A DNA stretch of 64,000 nucleotides from Alitta virens (lineage: Eukaryota > Annelida > Polychaeta > Phyllodocida > Nereididae): NCBI GenBank assembly GCA_932294295.1, contig OW028573.1:58567829-58631828 (forward strand). The letters are read 5' to 3'. How positions within the stretch are numbered: the stretch's first letter is position 1; each line of letters opens with the position of its first letter. The position numbers and the translations under genes are program-made. Of the stretch, positions 23,780-34,400 are shown piece by piece. The notes beneath the pieces are model-generated. The model was not told the DNA's origin. It searched no databases and worked only from the letters and a program-made list of their open reading frames with translations.

Positions 23780-25475
23780 CTTCACTCAGTCACATGAATC
23801 CTCCACTGACTGAAGGCTGAAAGGGGAGAAAATTAACATTATTTCACCAGTCTTAATAAAACTGTAAGCACATTATGCCATAGATTAGCAAACTAATTTT
23901 TTTCTAATCTTCAATAGCAATTAATATCTGAGTAACAGTAAATGGGCAACTGGACACCCATACTTCAGCGAAGTTGTGGTCATCAGAAATGTAGCAGACA
24001 ATAATAACAACGTCCACAGGCAGATCTAACACCTTCTAACAGTGAAAAATTGTTGGTGAGGGACATATCTATGGTTCTGTTCATTTATAATATTTTGGAT
24101 TTGCACTCGAATGTCGTTATCATCCGCAACTTTGTTGACAGCCACAACTTTGCTGTTGTAATTGCAATCATTTTCATAGTAAATAAGTAAGTTGGGCTTA
24201 GCCTTAGTAGGCATGTACACTTCCAATTAGGTGGAGAATTAATTGCTTTATAAATAATTAATAGCACCATGCATTTCCTAGAAACTCCATATTACGATAA
24301 TTGTTTTAGCTGTGCAACCCACAAAAAAGTAATTGATAATTTGCACCTCGACACACGCTTAACTTGCACATTGCAATTTGCGCGTGTGTAGAACAAGCAT
24401 AATCATGCAATGTTTGCCGATTAATTTTCAAGTCAAAGCAATATATAGTCAGTGTGACTGCAATTCCGTGTACACCATTTGCTAAAAAAAAAAAAAAAAC
24501 CTCCTACAGTAGGCTACACTATCTCATTTAGATGTGGTTAACATTGAGCTTTCTGACAGTAAGACTTTGAATTTAGGTTTCTTAAGGGTGGGTAATGGAA
24601 GTTTATTATGGGATATGAAAAGTAATCAGTCAATGCAACACTAGAACCTAAATGTTAGACATGACTCAATCACAGTCAATGAGATCAATGTACAGTACAT
24701 ACGATACATGTTGGCAACATAGCAATACAAAATTGCAGGCCTTGCTTACTAGATTGTCCAAACCCGGCCTGTCAATACATGACTTTTTCATTGCCTGTAG
24801 CTTCCCTGGAGACAAGTTCAAGCACTATCAACTTGTGGAAATGGATCAAAAACAAACTTCTTAACCGGAAGCTCTGTTGATACCAGAGGGAGGTAGTTCC
24901 ACAATTTCTCACAAGATGCCGCATAGACATACAAGCCTGCCATCTTGTGACAGCGTTGTAGGCAACATGACTGGCCTGGTTGATTCCACTGTGAGTGGCA
25001 CTTGTCCAGTTCGGAACCAAGTGGTGAGCTATATTACTAGTCATTTCTAGTTGAAAGCTAAGCTTTTAGGATAGGAAGCTCTTCACTAGTACACTGCACT
25101 GCACTGCACTGTGTCAGCAGCATGTTACATGAGCGATAATATGTTGTTGTCCGAATAGACCCCCTGAGGCCTGACTCCTGAGTCACTTTAGTCATGGTCC
25201 TCAAAAAGTCTTATGCTCTAACTAACAAAACCCAAAACTGACTTCGAGCCGATTATGAAAGCTTACAATTTTACAGACCATGAAAAAAGTATTTTCACAA
25301 AAAAATATTGAACGCATCAATAAATTTTATATAATTTTTAAGAGTAAAATACCTATAAGGTAACAAACCTTTAATCATTCCCAAACTCCACAGTCGTCAC
25401 ATTAAGACAATTTTGTGAGCCTTTCTTAGTTTTACTGTCAGTTTTAGTTGCAAAATTTCGGCGGCGTGGGTTCTT
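23780..25475. other. 5' flank of the CLIP4-like gene, no supported coding feature
   Basis: 23780..23816 is 5' UTR joined to an acceptor (ttctcccctttcag|CC). The upstream untranslated exon and promoter should lie further right, but no donor with strong consensus was found. The region also has an A16 run near 24485 and a short CTGCA tandem repeat near 25095. The first exon of PSMG3 on the plus strand may also be hidden here. Confidence 0.4.
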
Positions 25476-25510
25476 AGTTGCACACCTGTGGATATAAAGG
25501 CACAGAAACA
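25476..25510 (+). repeat. 35-bp direct repeat, copy 1
   Basis: The 35 bases starting agttgcacacctgtggat and ending aggcacagaaaca are identical to 31457..31491. Flanks are unrelated apart from a short tctt just before. No terminal repeat or coding frame explains the match. Confidence 0.85.
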
Positions 25511-25789
25511 CTGGTTGATCTTCTGCAGTGTTGTAAGCTAATAAGTGCTGGGGGTTTACATGAGTACCAAAAATAGGAAGCATGTACCCTGTCGCCATTT
25601 AGAAGAAATCTCCTGTCAATTTTTAAAGCTAACTGATAAATAATAAGAATATTAAACTGTCGCCTGTCACTATTTAAGGAGAAATTCCTCTTATCATTAA
25701 GACTTATGTCCTTCATTATTTAAGACCTTCAGTCACTTTGTCCCTGGTCCCTGAGATTCACCGCCAACTTCCACAATGTACATTGCAAA

Positions 25790-26045
25790 AAGTAAAATAT
25801 AAGAGCAGGAGGGTATTATCAGTGTCAGCCCCCCCCCCCCCATACATACAATAGTGTATAATAACTCTTGCTCCCCCGTCCCCAAGGCCAACATGCCCAG
25901 CCCCCCCCCCCCTCCCAACCTGCCCCCCTGTTGAACTTGTACGGTGTTTGGTTATATCTAGGTACAGTTACCCCCCTATATAGTATATGGATCCCTTCCC
26001 CCCCCCCCCCCCCCCACACTCCTTCAGAAATCCTGGCACCACCAC
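25790..26045 (-). repeat. Poly-G-rich repeat stretch
   Basis: Four long C runs on the plus strand (near 25831, 25902, 25928 and 25998, the last about 18 bases) lie in a 250-bp segment that reads on the minus strand ggtggtgccaggatttctg and onward. Open frames here code only for glycine runs and are not real genes. It looks like a dispersed repeat with unstable homopolymers. Confidence 0.5.
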
Positions 26046-26135
26046 TGTAAATAATTCTCACTAGGTACAGTGCGCCTGTGTGTAATATGGAAATGTATAA
26101 GGCCGTGAACTAATATACAACTGTATTGGTTACAG

Positions 26136-26772
26136 GGTGCAGGAGTGATTGATGGCATTAAAACCGATGTGGTCTTCTCAGAATTTGCCGACAAATATTT
26201 TATCATCATTACACAATATCAGAAAGTAGGAACGGTGGTAAGTACTCTAATATATCAGATTCATCTCTAATAAACTAAAGTGTTATGAGTCCAGTAGAAA
26301 AACATTCGGCTACTTGCAGTCCATGTGTAAACATAAAAGAGCTTGAGGGGCTGTACATTTCCCACACTGTAGTACATTATACATGTTGTCACCATAAAAT
26401 ACTGGAACTTTGGTGTTTATTTCACTCAATTGTCAATTAAATATTTATTTTGGACAGGTTGAAATCACTCCAGAATTGGCACTCAAAGAAGAAGGAGGAC
26501 AACCAACTTTTAATACTAAAGTGTTGTTTGGTAATGATGAGGTGTGTAATTGTAATATTATTTTGTAAATCCTTGCTGCTCCTTTACTGGTTTTATATTG
26601 GCACTAATCATGTCACATGTTTTCTCTTTAGGCTGAAGTACATGCTATATCAAGGACAATAGCTGAAAAAGTTGGAACAGATAAGCCTGTAGTTATGACT
26701 CTGGCACTAAAAAATAAGCAACCCAAACATATAAGAGCCGTTAGAGAATTAGTTATGTTATTTAAGCCATGA
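26136..26772 (+). CDS. PSMG3: Proteasome assembly chaperone 3 (PSMG3), last three exons
   Basis: Exons 26136..26237, 26458..26541 and 26632..26772, all phase 0 with AG/GT borders (ttacag, GTAAGT; ggacag, GTGTGT; ctttag), ending TTTAAGCCATGA. The product reads GVIDGIKTDVVFSEFADKYF, then IIITQYQKVGTV, VEITPELALKEEGGQPTFNT, KVLFGNDEAEVHAISRTIAE and RAVRELVMLFKP, 109 residues. Known: PSMG3 (PAC3, about 122 aa) pairs with PSMG4 to guide assembly of the 20S proteasome alpha ring; the TKVLLGQDEP and KALREVI segments of the human protein correspond. The first exon, expected to code about 10-15 residues with the start codon, was not found, so the model is 5' incomplete. A polyadenylation signal follows at 26883. 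Confidence 0.88.
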
Positions 26773-26882
26773 CATCCAGAATAAATTTTTATACTGTGTA
26801 CTGTGTCACCGTGTGAATAATCTTGTATTTATGTTTGTTTATATCCACTTATAATGAGCTTGCTGTATTGTATATCATTGTA

Positions 26883-26888
26883 AATAAA
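26883..26888 (+). terminator. Polyadenylation signal of PSMG3
   Basis: AATAAA 111 bases after the PSMG3 stop codon, followed by a GT-rich stretch (ttgttttttgtcaggtgtgtg) typical of a cleavage downstream element. Confidence 0.7.
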
Positions 26889-27235
26889 GTCTGCAGATTA
26901 TCAAACTTGAGATTGTTTTTTGTCAGGTGTGTGTTCATTAAACCACTGGCATAAATAATTTTTATTGTAGATGTGGATCCTGTTTTCCCAGGCTGACCTG
27001 TCCTCTTAAGCTGATATTCAAACATATCTGTGCCAGGAAAACTCTTTAATTGATGTACATATATAGGCCTAATTGAGGGTGGGGGCAATGCACATACTGT
27101 ACTAGCTGCAACAATCTGATAAATGTAGAAAAAAACTTAGCAATGCAGGGGAGGGGGTGCATCGAACAACTTATACTGGGCATCGAATATATCTTGGGAA
27201 TATGACCTTGTATGCTGCACCCCGTCCCCTCCTAG

Positions 27236-27440
27236 GTTGGAGCTGGGTGGTCTAGTGTTAAGATGCTCTCCTGCTCCTAAATTGGCGGTCCCTTGTGCTC
27301 GATGTCTGCTGAGGCAAGTAATAGGTCTCGTGGATTCCCACCCATAAATGTGTAAGACAGGTCTACTCCTCTCAACTCATCAATCAACCCTCGAAAGCAG
27401 CAAGAACCTGCCTTAGAGGGCTGTACTTTTCATATCTATC
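27236..27440 (+). mobile_element. Possible tRNA-derived SINE, degenerate
   Basis: A segment starting ggagctgggtggtctagtgt resembles a pol III A box (tggtctagtgttaaga), and ggtcccttgtgctcgatg, 45 bases on, is a poor B box. A tRNA-unrelated body of about 140 bp follows. No target duplication was identified, and it differs from the SINE at 61556. Confidence 0.4.
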
Positions 27441-28072
27441 AATCTATCCTCAGGATAAATATACCTAGTATTACCTACACAATTATGGAAGGAAATATGT
27501 GCATTTTCGAAAGAAGTATAGAAAATTAATTTGAGAGAGAAAAAAAACTTACCCTTTTTCGCCACAAAAGATTACACAAAATTATCCACATAGGCCATAT
27601 ATATATATATATTTCTAATAACAGTTAATCTGTCGTAAAAGAGGAGTAGCTGATGACTGGGAATTGGAGGCATAGCTCACTGCTACAGATCGATGGAGCG
27701 CGGGCTCTGCAGCTAGCCCTGGTCACGTGACTCACCTGACTGGCACAGCTGTACGACAAGGATCTAGCAACGATGCTAAGATGCGGAGGAGAGTGTTGCT
27801 GGTGCAAGTCTGCAGCCCACAGCCTTGGCTAGTTTAGAAATGCATCCCAGAAGCTCCCAGAACACGTAACAGCAACTAGGGAGTCAGTCAGACATTTTGT
27901 TGAGAGCCGAGGATCCTTAATCTGCAAGCTGACCATGCTGTTACAAATCCCATGTGCCAGTGGCAGCGTCTAGCATCACAATTAACAACCTCAGCAACAT
28001 CTACTCGTCTTCACCCTGCTGCTGTCAGCTGCTGCATGATATCTGACATCATCAAGTCTGCTGTTTGCACCT

Positions 28073-28186
28073 TATATATAAACTAGTCCTGCCCAAGAAA
28101 CTAGCCTCTTTGAAGTCAACAGTAGGCACTGAACGTACAGCTACTGTACTGAACCTGAAGGATCTTCCAATTGATTGGATAAGAAG
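28073..28186 (+). promoter_or_regulatory. TATA promoter and probable 5' UTR exon of the LRR-Ig gene
   Basis: TATATATAAA at 28073 is followed about 30-40 bases later by a likely start region, and the exon ends AAGAAG|GTAAGC (28186), a full consensus donor. No open frame begins before it. The next plus-strand gene has a 3' acceptor (ttatttttcag|GTGAATG) just before its start codon at 38097 and therefore needs an upstream untranslated exon; this is the best candidate, implying a 9.9 kb intron. An E-box (CACGTG) lies upstream at about 27724. Confidence 0.45.
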
Positions 28187-29062
28187 GTAAGCTTATTAGC
28201 ATCTTTATGTGTACATATCAATATTATATCATTGCATGGTAATCTAATCTCCATGCAGAGCCAAATTAATTTTTGCCATAAACCAAGATTTTATATTTAA
28301 CCTCAATTATCACGTCATAATATTTTAGCAATTACATATGCATGCATGCATTCATTCTTGATAATATATTCCACTGTACAACTATTGATAATGACTCAAA
28401 AAGACAGCCAGCTATTACTTTCGTGGAATAATGTTTGAGAAATTCTAATATATTCACATTCATATTTACTATGCTTGATCAATCAACTCCAATGGTCTGA
28501 ACCCATGGTCTGAAATCATTTAAACCAAATGCAATTCAGAAGGGTTACAGGTAGCCTCCAGCTAGTACTAGTACGTATATACTATATAGCCTATTAAATA
28601 TTGTCAGAGTATGCTTTAATTGAGCCTATATATAGACCTAGACTACCTATAAAAAAATATATATTATATTGTTTACTTCACTGACCTCTTATTATAATTC
28701 TGTTGATACTTTTTGTCCATGAGTCGAACCCTGGTTTGTATATAGTATAGGAATTCTATCCTGCTGTCCCTTTATGTGAAATACTTAGTGACAAGTTATT
28801 GTAGCTATGTACAGTGGGCCAGAAAGGAAGTGTGCTGCCCAGATATATAGAAGTAACTACAATAGCTTCCATTACCTTGCAAAACCATTCACTAAAGGTA
28901 ATGTGATTGCATTGTATTGTAAGATTTACAATGATCTACAATACCTTTGGGGAATGTTTTTGCTGAGGGTAAAAAGAAAATATTTTCAAGAATTTTTTTT
29001 ATAGGCGATGTAGCATATAAAAACCGAATGATGAACATGGGGAAGATTATAGATGGATGAGT

Positions 29063-29163
29063 TTTAACCACAGGCGCTGTCCAGCTCATTGCTATAAATG
29101 TCAACATGTAATAATTTTATTATATTTCTTGATAGCTCCTGCTGGAGGGAGCCTGTGGTTTTA
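29063..29163 (+). mobile_element. Foldback MITE, ~100 bp, copy 1
   Basis: The ends are inverted copies (aaccacaggcgctgtcc... and ...ggagcctgtggtt), and an inner part also folds (ctataaatgtcaa against ttgatagctc). A second copy in opposite orientation is at 40310..40415, which shows it is a dispersed family rather than chance symmetry. Confidence 0.7.
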
Positions 29164-29653
29164 ACAGACTTTACAAAGATGGAGATTCGTGAAATTATTT
29201 CATACATATCAACATTGGCCTATTTATATTAGTGCATATTGCTCTCAATGCAATCAGAATAAATGAAGAGTAATTAACAGATCCAGTTTGTGCTATTTCA
29301 CTTGAGAAACAGTGAGCTTAATATCTACTTAAATATTTTGATTTCGAAAACTAATGTGATTTCAAATGGTAACTAGGGTGTTTTGGCTTGTTTTAATAAA
29401 AAAAAATCCATCTAAAGCTCTCTTTAAAAGAAACCTGAAGATAGACAAAGCAGTACTTATGTGATAAAAAATGTGATTGCATTGTATTGTATATTCACAT
29501 CATAAGGTATGGCTTCACAGTAGCCTTCTGGGTAGTTTACAGTGTAGCCACAACTTTCACAAGATCTCATCGGAAATTTCTTTGAAATGCATATAATAAT
29601 TATTATGCTAATTATGACCTGCTGCACTGGCCAGGCCAGAGGGATTTCCAAAT

Positions 29654-30444
29654 GGTATGTTATAAAACGCTGACTGGACTCGCGGACTCCCGGACTTCAT
29701 TGTGAATGATAAGTCTTCCAATAATGAAGAATCTTCCAATATAAGAGAAATATCAAACAGCAAAAATGATATGTCGCAGAGCAACTATACCATTAGAAAT
29801 AGTTATAACCAGTCAAACGACAAAAGTTAACTGCAGTTGGAAGGAATTAGTGAAAATGTGTACAATTTTCTTGCTTTGTTTATCCCACCTATTTCCGTCA
29901 AATTAGTAACACTTCATTTGTGGAACTGAGGAATTTTACTTTTATTATGATAGGCAAATTATCAAAGAATGTTGGGAAAAATAGAACTAAGACAGCTTCC
30001 CTGAGATCTGTGCAGTCATAGTTTCTACATGATGAGGCTTGCTAATTCAATGTTTACAACATAAACCACAACCTCTATAATTATTGTTTTTGGTTCCCAT
30101 CATGTACGGCACGACTTTATACTGAGGACACATAATAGCACTAAAATAAATTCCAGAGATCCAGAAGTAACTGTGTATAATTCAAGCATATGAAAACACA
30201 CATTTTGTGTGTCCTGTTTCACATAGGACAGTCTCTATTTATTATATATTACAAAATTAATGGAATGGTGCAAGGAGCTGGGGGTGGGGTGTACCAACCC
30301 CCCCCCCCCCCCCCCCTTTACACCTACACTGTCATCTGCACACAATTTAGAGTATTGGAAAAATAATGCTAATACTACAAATATTCAAGTATTGGAAAAA
30401 TAATGGACGAGTCCGCGAGTCCAGTCAGCGTTTTATAACATACC
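29654..30444. mobile_element. Mutator-like MITE with 36-bp perfect terminal inverted repeats
   Basis: The element begins GGTATGTTATAAAACGCTGA and ends with the reverse complement; 36 bases match perfectly (29654..29689 and 30409..30444). Both sides carry the 9-bp direct duplication TTTCCAAAT (29645..29653 and 30445..30453). A 9-bp duplication with long inverted ends is characteristic of Mutator (MULE) elements. It is 791 bp with no transposase, so non-autonomous. It contains a C20 run near 30297 and sits in the putative intron of the LRR-Ig gene. Confidence 0.85.
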
Positions 30445-30991
30445 TTTCCAAATAGGGAGTTTGGTCTGTGGGCCAGTGCTCATGAAGCACCAGCAGCCTT
30501 CACTGACCTACATATCAGTGCTAGTATCACATGCAATTATCTTTATTATCACAGCTGAGACACATTAGTTACTGAATTCAAATCATTAGTTTCATAGGAA
30601 TGAAATAATGTAAGTAAATATTAAGCTTTTGTTGAGAATCATAACCGTTGTTAAGCAGTTTTACATTATCTGGTTATGGGGCTCCAGCAGGTATTTGTGA
30701 AAAACCTCCTACAAAGAGGTGCCTCTCTTAGAGGTTCCAAATGGGTTTCCACTTCTATGCTAAATATCTTTTCAATAGTCACAGCTAAATCTCTAAATAC
30801 TCTTCAATATAGTATTGGCGTTTCTAGAAATAGGAGTCTCGGACTGTCCGAGGAGCAAAGACCTTAATTCCCATTCAGAAGTTGTTAATGCCCCTGCCCT
30901 GTGCCCCATCTAAAAACTTAATTTTATCACAGATAGATCTATGCTTATTTTCTATCAAACGGATGCAGTAAAGTTTTCACAGACAAAAACT

Positions 30992-31080
30992 GCAGGTATT
31001 TTCGACACTCACATTAAAATGTTTCAAAAAAAAAAAAAAAATTTTTTTCACATTTTTATGTGAGTGTCGAAAATACCCGC
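30992..31080. repeat. Long hairpin (inverted repeat) around an A17/T7 tract
   Basis: The arms 30992..31022 and 31050..31080 are near-perfect reverse complements (ggtattttcgacactcacat against atgtgagtgtcgaaaatacc), with a homopolymeric A/T loop. It would form a stem of about 30 bp. It is probably a small foldback transposon; no target duplication was found. Confidence 0.75.
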
Positions 31081-31456
31081 CCTGTCGATAATACCCTCCG
31101 TTACGGTAGACCTATTAATGAGACATAATTGCATAATGTCCCGAAAGTTCATTAAATTAGCCAATACCAGTTGAGCAAACAGACTTTTCCAGTCACCACT
31201 TCGTGCTGCATTTAATTGTGTAATTAAAGGAAAATTGGGAATGGAAATTGAATTTTTGAAATGACAATGCCCTCTCTTGTTCATGCATTATACGGAAGAG
31301 TTCGCCTGTGACGGGCTGTGACCTTCTGATCCAAGCAGTGGCGCCCCTAGCGGTGGAATATTTTGAGTCCATTCCTGTCTTAGTCACCTCAGCTCGTCTG
31401 GCTGACTTGCCGCCAAAACCCACATGCCACCGTTATGTGTAGGATAGCACATCTTC

Positions 31457-31491
31457 AGTTGCACACCTGTGGATATAAAGGCACAGAAACA
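31457..31491 (+). repeat. 35-bp direct repeat, copy 2
   Basis: Identical to 25476..25510, about 6 kb away and in the same orientation. Sequence on either side is not shared. Confidence 0.85.
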
Positions 31492-31499
31492 TGGTGGTG

Positions 31500-34400
31500 A
31501 GTGAAGTTTAGTCAAATTTTAACCAGAAATCAGTGACTTTTAGTCACAATGTATAGTCTACTTGAATATAAATCAGTGTATGACGTTCACTGGGGTGTAA
31601 AATTATTTCGGTCTACATCACAGACAACATAATGTCTGTGTCTATATGGCGTATATATAATGTAGGCCCATGGGTCTAGATCTATAGACATGCTGGTACC
31701 TCGCATTCAATTTTCAACAATGGTTTACCATACATGAACGACCAAACATGAATGAGTCAGAGATCGCAATTTGGATCCAGCAGACTTTAATGGCCCTCAA
31801 GGTACTTCAATGGGGTCAATCACCTCTCCCCAGAGGTCATGCCCTCATTTCTGTTGCTCTGTGAAACGTATACTCCTCACATGTATTGGAAAGATTTCTG
31901 TTCAAAATGCATGGTTAAATATGCAGATCTCGTGTATGGCCCGAATTGTACTGAACCAGTCTGGCAGAACAGTTCATTAAACTAGTCGTACAAAGCCATT
32001 AACAGGGTAGTAAAACATGCAGGGGCAGACCAAAAGCTTCAGAAGTGTTCTCTAATAATTGAGTTGTACTTCATTACTATGTACTGCATGTATCCTGTTG
32101 TTATATATTGCAAGAGTGGGGTTCTTATTTCACAGAAATGTTGATGTCAGATACATATTTGTAAGTAGACCTATATTAATTGGCCTACTCTATAAAAATA
32201 TGTTTAAGCCTCATAAATATACACCTAGTTTAACTGTTTTGTGTCATTATAATTTTATCATATATCTAGGAAAGGACTACAGTTTTAATTTAATATGTCG
32301 GTCAGCACTGAATAACTGCAGACAGGATGTTAAAATTAATGACGCCAGCCTTGAAGTTAACAAACCTAAATGTTGAAAGATATTTCATTGTGAGCAATTT
32401 TAAAAGGGGGAATTCTACAGCATCTGCCACTTTATACGTCACTGGAGGGCAAACTGAGGCACAAGAAGGACCATATGAACAACTCCATTTGCATAAGTTT
32501 TATGATTCACCAGGATCCAGCCTGTATCATTGTGAATGGACCGGACCTGTGTAACAAAGAAACGGAAGATGTCTGACTTGAATTTTTAATCCATTTCAAA
32601 CATCAAAAGTGCACTGAATAGCATTGCAACATAAGAAGGGGCTCATGTTTACCCTGTACCTGCCTACTACATGGGGTGTTGGTGACCTTTTATATATAAT
32701 TCATATGCACAATAGAAGTGATTGTTGCCCTTGAAATGCTAGATCCCTGAATAGAAAAGAGTAGAGACTGCAGGCTATATCCCTGACATGTGGGTGAACC
32801 TGCTGAATGAAGTGAGGGAAGTTAGTTGGTAGTTGGCATGGCAATAATGCACACTAGTTAGTGTTATGCCAACGTTGCCAATAGCATAGGGCAATAGCAC
32901 AGAGTAAGTGGGGGCCAAAAACTGTACTGAAACATACACTACTCTAATGCTACACACAGGTACTGATGTTGGTCCTAGATGTGACCGGAGTTTTTTCCAG
33001 GCCACCGACCTTTTTGATTGCTATCACACACACACACACACAACATATATATTTTGAGCTATTGCGTATAGTATGTCATTTACCGCAGGACATGCAATAT
33101 ATTTCTCTCCTCGTTAGCATAGTAAATATGCAGCCTGGGATCATTTATTCGTGCAAAATACAACTGGATGTTAGCCCACTGAGTCTATAGTAGATTATGG
33201 TATAGTGTGAAGCAGTGTAGGTATATCATCATAGAAGAAAGTCGATCAGGGTTCAAGTGGATCAGATCTAAGGGTTCTATACTAATCTATAGTGCATTTA
33301 TAGTATACACCAATAAAGTCCTTACTCCAAAGGAACAGAAAATAAGAAGAAAAAAACTGCAGTCATAAGCAGCACTCCCGGTGCATGTTGGTCAATATAA
33401 TGTTACAAACTTCTGTGGGTTGTTTGCAAATACTCTGCATAACTTCTGTAAGTTCTACGTGGACAGATGTCTGACTTTTCTGTCCTCGCAGTTTATTTTC
33501 ATGTCGTAAATATTTGATCACCTTCTCAGAAGTTTTTAACTGGAGAAGGCAAATATATTTCTTTGGATTGACAGATGCCACTGGAGACTGCATATATGTG
33601 ATATGACTCAAATCATAGTTTAGTGAGTTCGATGCTATTCTGTTAGAGTATACCTGCTTTTATCCTGATTGTTAAAATATCATTTCTATTCTCAGTCTCT
33701 CAAATTAATTTTTAACTGCTGAGTTCCGGGTTCGAACCACAGCAATCCAAAGGTCATTTGACTGCAGCATAGATCCCTCAACTTCAGCAGCTGCAGGGAA
33801 TCAGGAGATGTGAGATGGAGTTTTGCCAAAGCATCTCACACCAATGGCTGGAGGGGGCACAGCATCTGCAGCCACCCACGCATCCCCATCTCTGCTTTCT
33901 GCATCTCTTCAGAGCTACTCTTTACTAACTTACGTCTTGTTTACAGCACTAGACTTGATAACATGTGATGTTACGACCTCCACATACATGCTGATTTTTT
34001 AATGTAATTTTTTGCATACTATGTTAAGAGTGTGTCACTATTGTTACTAAATTCATGATGCCTGACTCACTGTCTTCATCATTAGTACTAGTGCCAAAAT
34101 AGTGCTGAAAGCTATACTATATTGTCAGTTGAATTGTTGACAATTTGTTGTTGGAAAGAAACCTCCAAGTTGGATATATATTAAATGTCCATAGCAGATG
34201 ACTGAAGTTGAGATTTTTATTTTTCATATCATTTTGTGAAGAATATTGGAATACATGAGATCTTCGTCTTTTTTATTTTTTGGTTAATTGATCAAATTCA
34301 CAATTAGAAAAGGTATTAAAGCTACATTGACTGTAGGAATCAGCTCTCCCGGATATATATAGTGAATGTTTGGATTGGGCACTGTATACCTCAGCATGTG

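Noticed and set aside
25825..26061. Glycine-rich protein on the minus strand
   Set aside because: Frame is made of poly-G runs and intervening repeat sequence; no start context or conserved segment.
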